A stretch of 64,000 nt of DNA from Mangrovicoccus sp. HB161399 (GTDB lineage Bacteria; Pseudomonadota; Alphaproteobacteria; Rhodobacterales; Rhodobacteraceae): the NCBI RefSeq assembly GCF_013184745.1, contig NZ_JAATVU010000024.1, forward strand, positions 27,116 to 91,115, written 5' to 3'. The notes below the pieces were generated by a model, which was given only the letters and a program-made list of their open reading frames with translations, searched no databases and had not been told where the DNA came from. Below are positions 56,399 to 64,000 of this stretch, piece by piece (the stretch's first letter is position 1; each line of letters begins with the position of its first letter). The translations under genes and the position numbers were made by a program.

Positions 56399-56760
56399 GG
56401 GGTGTCCCGGATTCCGTGGTTTCGCGTTGGCCGCCGATAGACCGGAAGCGGGCGGCAGAGGCAAGACCGTGCGGCCCGTCAATGCGAAAAAGCGCCTCGC
56501 CGGCACGCGCTGGATCGGGGAATGAAGGTGCGGCCGGCCGCGCTGCCCGGCCCCTGCGGGCACTTCGGCGGCAATGGCCCCGGCTGCCGAAGCCGCCGGG
56601 GCATGCATGCTCGAAATGAGGCGCGGCAGTCATTTGGGAAACCGCCGCTGCAATATGGTAGCATGGCACTCCACCAGACGCCAGAAGATTATCATTTTGA
56701 TAATCTTATTCGGTGCTTCCGGCGAGTTGACGCTTCTCCCCGGCTGGGAGATTATGCGGC
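56399..56760. other. Divergent promoter region (metN / winged-helix gene)
   Basis: 362 bases without a credible gene. The left part is GC-rich and must hold the metN promoter; the right 100 bases are strikingly AT-rich and include the inverted repeat at 56685-56707. A TTGACG hexamer on the minus strand (around 56478-56483) may be a -35 element but lacks a well-spaced -10. Confidence 0.5.
56685..56707. promoter_or_regulatory. Perfect 9-bp inverted repeat upstream of the winged-helix gene
   Basis: AAGATTATC, ATTTT, GATAATCTT. Exact symmetry in an AT-rich island, 54 bases before the start of the small winged-helix gene. The inner 19 bases agree with the Fur-box consensus at 13 of 19 positions; an autoregulatory site of the winged-helix protein is the other reading. 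Confidence 0.5.
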
Positions 56761-57078
56761 ATGGACAGACTGTCATCTATATTCGAATTGCGGGAAATGC
56801 TCGGCCAGCTGGAGCGGGATGCCGGCCTCGACACTTTGGGCCCGGTCGAGCGGGATGTCCTGCTTGCCGCCCACAGCCTAAGCGCCGGTCCCGGCGCGGT
56901 GGTGAGCTCCGAGCAGATGCGGGCGCATCCGCTGGTTGCCAGCGTCGCCCAGGCCACCTTCTACCGGGCGGTGCGAAACCTTCTCGGCACCGGGTTCCTC
57001 GAGCGCGCCGAAGGCTCCAGGGCCAAGAGCTATTCGGTCCGCGGCGACCTGATCGGCGAGGACCTCATGACGCGGTAG
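56761..57078 (+). CDS. Small winged-helix DNA-binding protein
   Basis: 105 residues, ATG at 56761 after a GGGAG ribosome site. The C-terminal half, with QATFYRAVRNLLGTGFLERA followed by EGSRAKSYSVRGDLI, reads as a recognition helix plus wing, and the N-terminal half as a helix-rich dimer part (LGPVERDVLLAAHSLS). The protein is most like MarR-type or related single-domain regulators. No effector domain is present. Its target is probably itself or the following membrane-protein gene. Confidence 0.6.
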   Translation: MDRLSSIFELREMLGQLERDAGLDTLGPVERDVLLAAHSLSAGPGAVVSSEQMRAHPLVASVAQATFYRAVRNLLGTGFLERAEGSRAKSYSVRGDLIGEDLMTR

Positions 57079-57164
57079 CGGCCCCGGCGCACGCAAGCCG
57101 CTGCCCGGTCCGTCCACGCCCATGCCGGAGCCCATGCATTTTCCGAAGTCCCAACGAGTGTAAC

Positions 57165-57749
57165 GTGAAGCATCTCCAGACCGAAGCGGTCGTCATCCTG
57201 GCCTACATCCTGTGCCACGGGCTCACCGCGATGCTTGTCACGCCGCTGCAATCGCGGTTCCTGCCCGACGTCACCTATTTCGCCAGCCTGCTGTACCTGC
57301 CGCACGGCGTGCGCGTGCTGTCGGCCTGGCTGCTGGGCTGGCGCGCCTTCCTGCCGCTCTGCGCCGGCGCCTTCCTGTCGGAGGTGCTGTTCAAGCCCTT
57401 CGGTGCATCCGACCCGGTCAATCCGGTCATACTGGCCTCAATCGCCATGGGCGCCGCATCGCCGCTGCTGGCCTTCGAGGCGTTCAAGCTCGTCGGCCGG
57501 AACTTCTATGCGGGCCGGGGCCTGCGCATCCACTGGACCTGCCTGCTCCTGGCCGGGGCGGTGGCCTCGGTCCTGAATTCCTTCGGCCAGGCGACGGTGT
57601 TCTCCGGGATGATCCTGCCCGAGAATGCGGCCAACGTTGCGGCAATCTATGCCATCGGCGACCTTGCCGGGCTCGTCGCGACCACGCTGGTCCTGATGAT
57701 GATCTTCCGCTGGGTGCGCCTGTCGGGCCAGGGACGGCACATCCGCTGA
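57165..57749 (+). CDS. Membrane protein of unknown function (194 aa)
   Basis: 194 residues from a GTG at 57165; the ribosome site is weak. About five or six membrane segments; the order of LQTEAVVILAYILCHGLTAM, SLLYLPHGVRVLSAWLLGWR and AFLPLCAGAFLSEVLF resembles the N-terminal part of MASE1-type sensor membrane domains, but there is no output domain. It follows the winged-helix gene by 86 bases on the same strand, so the two may form a membrane-linked regulatory pair. Confidence 0.5.
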   Translation: MKHLQTEAVVILAYILCHGLTAMLVTPLQSRFLPDVTYFASLLYLPHGVRVLSAWLLGWRAFLPLCAGAFLSEVLFKPFGASDPVNPVILASIAMGAASPLLAFEAFKLVGRNFYAGRGLRIHWTCLLLAGAVASVLNSFGQATVFSGMILPENAANVAAIYAIGDLAGLVATTLVLMMIFRWVRLSGQGRHIR

Positions 57750-57839
57750 GCCGGTCCCGGCTGCAAGCCTCCCGAAGCGGACGGGGACCCTCGGCACCCG
57801 CCGGAGCCGGGCAAGGCGCACCGGCCCCGGATGCCGTGG

Positions 57840-59558
57840 TCAGGCTGCCGGCAGCCCCTCGCCCGCCAGCCGGGCATAGGCGCCGCCTCGCGCCAGAAGC
57901 GCCGCATGGCTGCCGGTTTCCACGATCCGCCCGGCCTGCATCACCGCGATCGCGTCGGCATGGGCGATAGTGCTCAGCCGGTGCGCGACCACCAGCACCG
58001 TGCGCCCCTGCGACAGCCGCGCCAGCGCCGCCTGGATCTCGCGCTCGGTCTCGGTATCGAGCGCCGAGGTCGCCTCGTCCAGCAGCAGCACCGGCGGATC
58101 CTTCAGGAAGACCCGCGCGATCGCCACCCGCTGGCGCTGCCCGCCAGACAGCCGCACGCCGCGTTCGCCCACCACCGTGTCGAGCCCCTCCGGCAGCCCG
58201 GCCACCAGCTCGCCCAGCCGCGCCAGCTCCACCGCCTGCACGATCTCCGCCTCGCTGGCGCCGAGCCGGCCATAGGCGATGTTCTCGCGCAAGGTGCCGC
58301 CGAACAGGAACACCTCCTGCGACACCAGCCCGATCTGACGGCGCAGGCTTTCCAGCGTCATGCCCGCCAGCGGGGCGCCGTCGATGCGGATTTCGCCGGA
58401 GGTCGGCTCGTAGAAGCGCGGCACCAGCGCCATCAGGCTCGACTTGCCCGCCCCCGAGGGCCCGACCAGCGCCACGGTCTGGCCCGGCTCCACCGCGAGC
58501 GAGATGTCGTGCAGCACCGGCATGTCGCCCTCGTAGGCGAAACCGACATGGTCGAACTCGATCCTGCCCTTCAGCGCGGGCGCCTCCGCGGCGCCGGGCG
58601 CATCGGCGATGTCGGGCTCGACCGACAGCAGCTCCTGGTAGCGGCGGAACCCGGCAATGCCCTTGGGATAGGTCTCCACCACCGCGGCGATCTTCTCCAG
58701 CGGACGGAAGAACACGTTGACCAGCAGCAGGAAGCCGACGAAGGCGCCGGTGCTCAGCGAGCCCTGCAGGACGTAGCCCGCCCCCGCCACCATCACCACG
58801 ACCTGCACCAGCCGCAGCCCCATGTAGTGGATCGCCGAGGAGGTGGCCATGATCCGGTAGGCCTCCAGCTTGGTGCTGCGGTAGCCGTCATTGTCGGCGG
58901 CAAACAGCCGTTCCTCGTGCCGCTCGTTGGCGAAGGCCTGAACCACGCGGATGCCCCCCAGCGCCTCTTCGAGCCGGACGTTGAAATTGCCGACGCGGCC
59001 GTAGATCTCGCGCCAGGCGCGGGTCATCCGCCCGCCATAGACGGTGACCAGCCAGACCATCAGCGGCACGATCACCGCGGTGATCAGCGCCAGCTCGACA
59101 TGCAGCCCCATCATCAGCGCGAACGCCCCGGCAAAGGTCATCACCGCGACCACCAGGTCCTCGGGGCCGTGATGGGCGACCTCGCCGATCTCCTCCAGGT
59201 CGCGGGTGACGCGCGCCACCAGCTTGCCGGTCTTGGCGCGGTCGAACCAGCGCCAGCTCAGCCGGGTGAGATGGGAAAAGGCGCGGGCCCGCATCTCGGT
59301 CTCGATGTTGATGCCCAGCTTGTGGCCCCAGTAGATCACCACCGCCATCAGCCCGGTATTGACCGCATAGACCGCGATCAGCCCCGCCGCGGCCAGCACG
59401 GTCAGCCCCCAGTCGCCCAGCGGCAGCAGGCGGTCGATGAAGCCCGTGATCGCCAGCGGGAAGGCAAGCTCCAGCAGGCCGGAGGCGATGGCGCAGCCGA
59501 AATCGAGCCAGAACAGGCCCATATGCGGACGGTAATAGGACAGGAACTGGCGCAGCAT
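57840..59558 (-). CDS. ABC exporter (fused membrane and ATPase domains)
   Basis: 572 residues from MLRQFLSYYRPHMGLFWLDF. Six-helix type-I exporter domain with RWFDRAKTGKLVARVTRDLE as the intracellular coupling loop, then an ATPase domain with Walker A GPSGAGKSS, signature [18 protein letters not shown], Walker [13 protein letters not shown] and an AHRLST H-loop, as in MsbA/LmrA-type half-transporters. The substrate is unknown; lipids, peptides or siderophores are possible. It lies 10 bases after the remains of a siderophore ATPase gene on the same strand, so it once followed a siderophore-uptake operon. Confidence 0.9.
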   Translation of the reverse strand: MLRQFLSYYRPHMGLFWLDFGCAIASGLLELAFPLAITGFIDRLLPLGDWGLTVLAAAGLIAVYAVNTGLMAVVIYWGHKLGINIETEMRARAFSHLTRLSWRWFDRAKTGKLVARVTRDLEEIGEVAHHGPEDLVVAVMTFAGAFALMMGLHVELALITAVIVPLMVWLVTVYGGRMTRAWREIYGRVGNFNVRLEEALGGIRVVQAFANERHEERLFAADNDGYRSTKLEAYRIMATSSAIHYMGLRLVQVVVMVAGAGYVLQGSLSTGAFVGFLLLVNVFFRPLEKIAAVVETYPKGIAGFRRYQELLSVEPDIADAPGAAEAPALKGRIEFDHVGFAYEGDMPVLHDISLAVEPGQTVALVGPSGAGKSSLMALVPRFYEPTSGEIRIDGAPLAGMTLESLRRQIGLVSQEVFLFGGTLRENIAYGRLGASEAEIVQAVELARLGELVAGLPEGLDTVVGERGVRLSGGQRQRVAIARVFLKDPPVLLLDEATSALDTETEREIQAALARLSQGRTVLVVAHRLSTIAHADAIAVMQAGRIVETGSHAALLARGGAYARLAGEGLPAA

Positions 59559-59568
59559 GGCGGGTCCT

Positions 59569-60257
59569 CTACTCGGGAATTGCAACAGGGGCGCCCCGGG
59601 GGCGGGACAGGAACTCCATCCCGGCCCTGCACACATGGCGCAGCGCCTCCGGGCCATCATCTCGGCGACCCCGTCCTCGAAGGCAAGCCGCCCGGCCTCC
59701 GCCGCGACAACATGGTCGGCGAAGCGCGCCGCCATGCCGGGGCGTGCAGCATGGCGGCGGCCGGACGGCTCCATCCGGCAGTTCAGCGACGGGGCTCCGA
59801 CCCGGCCGACGCGACCGAGCGGCGAGACCGTTCCGCCGCGCAGCAGGCCTCGCGCCCGGCCAGCATGGCGATCCAAGTGCTTTGCGCCCCGGCCGCCGGA
59901 CAGTGCGTCGATCGCCGTCCAATCTGCGCGCCGAGACCGAAGAGGTCGATCGCGCCACCGAGCGCGACAAGCTCGCGCGGCAGCATGCCCTCGCTGACGG
60001 GCAGGTGCTGCGGCCGCCCTTACCGAGCGGGCAAGGCCACGGGTGGACCAGCGGCCAAGGTCCCGGCCGCGGAATCACGGCATGCCGCCGGAGGCCGCCC
60101 GCCGGGCAAGGCTGTCCATCAGGGTCGGCTTGCCCAAGCCGTCAAGGCCGAACCCCGACGTCACCTTGCCCCCGGAGGGCCGCAGGTCCAGCCACCGCAG
60201 CAGACCGCGGCCGGGGACGTCGGCAGTCAGGCCGGACATCTTGGAAAGCATCCTCAT
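59569..60257 (-). pseudogene. fhuC: Decayed ferric-hydroxamate importer ATPase (FhuC-like)
   Basis: A heavily mutated minus-strand gene, read in pieces across three frames. The start region gives MLSKMSGLTADVPGRGLLRW followed by FGLDGLGKPTLMDSLA, a ruined Walker A (expected GPNGAGKST). Farther on, LPRELVALGGAIDLFG, then GAQSTWIAML resembles the FhuC GQ-QR-WIAM-LAQ segment. The end gives FADHVVAAEAGRLAFEDGVA, and in a shifted frame PEALRHVCRAGMEFLSRPRG ending GAPVAIPE and a TAG at 59569. The signature and Walker B regions are partly deleted. The start overlaps the preceding permease stop as ATGA. Confidence 0.65.
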
Positions 60258-61130
60258 GCCGGTCCCCGCGGCACCAGCCGCAGGAGCACGGGCGCGCCCA
60301 AGAGGAACGCGAAGAGCCAGCGGCAGGCCATGGCAAAGCTCACCCCTGCTCGCTGAAAGCGGTGACTTGCCGATGCAGGCAGGATGCGCTTGCACCGTGA
60401 AGAGCCGCGCACGATGCGGCGCCGGCAACGCGCCAGCGCGGACGGGCCCGGCCAGCACTGCCGCCGCGTCCGCCTGCCCCGGCAAATGCGAAGCCAACGC
60501 TCCAAGTGGCACCGCGCGGCAGGTCCAGCCCTCCGGCGAAGCCCGCACTCCAGAGCGGCGCCATGGCGGACGCCGCGGCGGGAGCAGGCCAAGCAGCCCG
60601 GTCGGCTCAGCGCCCCTCCTCGGCGCCCGCACGGCGGTTTTTCCCGACATCCAAGCAAGCACCGCAAATGCTTGCGGCCTGCCGTTCGCCATCCAGGGGC
60701 GACAGCCTCGCCATGGTCAGGGCCGGGACAATGAGGCCCGTTGGCAACGCCGGCACCGATCGAACCCGGCGGCAGCGAGCAGCGCAAGGTCCAGCGTGCC
60801 GCACGGTGGCGCGCCGCCCGCAGAGGGGCGGCCGACCACGCGCCGCCGGAGACGCCCGGCACTTCTGGCGAGGCCACCGGATTGCCGGTCAGCCGCGGCT
60901 GCACCTCACCGGCCATCGCCAGCAAGCCGCCCGGGGCCGCAGCGCTTGCCGACCGCGGCGGCCGGTCCGGCAGGAAGGCGGCGGCCTTCTGCGCTTTGGG
61001 CAGCATCAAGCCGCCGGAGCCACGCCCCGCAAGCGATGGCGCCCCCGGCGAGCGACAGCACGAGGCCATCGCAGCGCGACAGGATCAGCGTTCCGGCCAA
61101 AGGCGCTACGAAGCCGACGGGGGCGACCAG
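60254..61130 (-). pseudogene. fhuB: Decayed ferric-hydroxamate importer permease (FhuB-like)
   Basis: Fragments in several minus-strand frames preserve family landmarks in the right order. RLTGNPVASPEVPGVSGGAW (around 60895-60836) is the FhuB signature usually read as RLTGNPMASPEVLG-S-GA, preceded by GGLLAMAGEVQP. Then AVLAGPVRAGALPAPHRARL (around 60464) corresponds to the GP-FVG-APH-AR loop, and LFAFLLGAPVLLRLVPRG precedes the TGA at 60256-60254, like the C-terminal G-P-F-LLR of FhuB. A segment near 61120 (LVAPVGFVAPLAGTL) may belong to the N-terminal half of the two-part FhuB. Many frame changes; non-functional. Confidence 0.62.
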
Positions 61131-63457
<2,327 letters not shown>

Positions 63458-63640
63458 GGCATTGTTGCATAAGTCAGCGCCGGGGCGTGATGCCCCTACC
63501 CCGGCGGAGGTCAGGCCAATCGTTCGATCTCGGCGGTGCCGAGGGCGTTGAAGCGGTTCATGAATGAGCGGCAAGCGCCATCGGTCCGAGCGCAGCCGCG
63601 AATGACGCGGATGTGGATCTCGGCGGCCCGTCGGCCGGGG
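63458..63640 (-). mobile_element. Remnant of an IS5/IS903-group insertion sequence (3' end with terminal repeat)
   Basis: GGCATTGTTGCATAAGTCAG at 63458-63477 agrees with the IS903-type terminal inverted repeat at 17 of 20 positions. On the minus strand the end of a transposase-like frame precedes it: MNRFNALGTAEIERLA and a TGA at 63513-63511, about 50 bases from the repeat, as in IS903-type elements where an N-R-x-x-x-L-G tail ends the transposase. Upstream of about 63640 the frame is not recognisable, so the element is truncated. Confidence 0.5.
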
Positions 63641-63826
63641 TCCCTCGAGACGATCCGTTCTCCGGAGGATTTGGGGTTCCCCATCCTGGCCTCGATCCTG
63701 CTCCGGACGTGGCAGCCGGACTACCACTTACAGATCGTCCGGCGGGGCCGCCGGCTGGATGCGCAGACAACGGCACATCGCCCGAACGGACTGAGGTGGT
63801 CCCTGAAAATCGAACACCTTTCTAGG

Positions 63827-64000
63827 TCATGTTGACAAAACGCGGAGCCAGATGCGGACGGACGCGATGCCGATGAACCCGAGGAAACTCAGGGCGGTCT
63901 TGTCATGGCGCGTTGCCACCCGACGGCACCGCTTGAGCTTGGAGAAGCAGCGTTCGGCCAGGTTGCGCCAGCGGTAGAAGTCGCGGTCGACGGCGCGCCA
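63827..64000 (-). mobile_element. IS5-family transposase, C-terminus only (cut by window)
   Basis: The last 57 residues of a DDE transposase run to a TGA at 63829-63827. FYRWRNLAERCFSKLKRCRR followed by VATRHDKTALSFLGFIGIAS is the typical YREK-like C-terminal block (R-x-x-x-E-R-x-F-x-K-L-K-x-x-R-x-x-A-T-R-x-D-K) of IS5/IS427-group transposases. The rest lies beyond the window. Its stop codon is within a few bases of the presumed IS end. Confidence 0.85.

Noticed and set aside
56399..56520. SAM riboswitch in front of metN
   Set aside because: None of the conserved pairing elements of SAM-I, SAM-II or SAM/SAH classes could be recognised.
60075..60692. 205-residue minus-strand frame as a real gene
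   Set aside because: It reads across the FhuB-FhuC junction in mixed frames; only pieces of it match family motifs, which fits a pseudogene rather than a gene.

Overview
The window is GC-rich, alphaproteobacterial DNA and most resembles Rhodobacterales (Rhodobacter/Paracoccus/Roseobacter relatives). The grounds are strong G/C third-position bias, a polyol-transport operon laid out like Rhodobacter smo/mtl, an FNR-type site in front of cydAB, a Tat-exported PhoX, and small atypical extracytoplasmic proteins. No rRNA, tRNA, CRISPR array, replication gene or phage module was recognised, so the window looks like ordinary chromosome or chromid with a decayed, IS-bearing right end.

Layout. 1-5.4 kb: a cut HAD phosphatase, a small exported protein, a complete 5-oxoprolinase operon (pxpBCA) with a convergent LysR regulator, and a VOC protein. 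5.4-8.2 kb: phoX behind a Pho-box-like triple repeat, then a vapBC-type toxin-antitoxin pair with a palindromic operator. 8.2-11.5 kb: an Lrp regulator divergent from a PLP aminotransferase, an orphan receiver protein and an IclR regulator. 11.7-20.8 kb (minus strand): a polyol operon, read as SorC-type regulator, binding protein, two permeases, ATPase, mannitol dehydrogenase, HAD phosphatase, xylulokinase. 21-27.3 kb: cydDC and cydABX, a cytochrome bd oxidase with its assembly exporter, an FNR box and the easily missed cydX. 27.8-31.4 kb: a sulfotransferase gene broken at a pentanucleotide repeat, an alpha/beta-hydrolase-like protein and an SGNH-like esterase. 31.5-36.5 kb: a molybdenum hydroxylase in which the 2Fe-2S and Mo subunits are fused, plus an FAD subunit and an NCS2 purine-type permease. 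36.8-50.4 kb: an MscS-type channel, an RND efflux pump with adaptor and a co-transcribed membrane protein, a GntP permease with a patatin, an MFS transporter, an AI-2E-family transporter and a small membrane protein. 51.7-52.8 kb: a leishmanolysin-like metalloprotease standing alone between two gene-free tracts. 53.9-56.4 kb: a methionine ABC importer (metNIQ). 56.7-59.6 kb: a small winged-helix protein behind a perfect AT-rich inverted repeat, a membrane protein, and an ABC exporter.

The most notable hidden content is at 59.6-61.1 kb. Minus-strand frames there carry heavily mutated but recognisable remains of a ferric-hydroxamate importer: a FhuB-like permease followed, with an ATGA overlap, by a FhuC-like ATPase. 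About 2.3 kb of unreadable sequence, an IS903-like end and a truncated IS5-family transposase at the right edge follow. The whole right end therefore looks like an island in genetic decay. A second item worth checking is the sulfotransferase: deleting a single 5-bp repeat unit restores one 317-residue reading frame, which could mean phase variation, a recent mutation or a sequencing error.

All calls rest on reading translations and motifs by eye; no database search was run.
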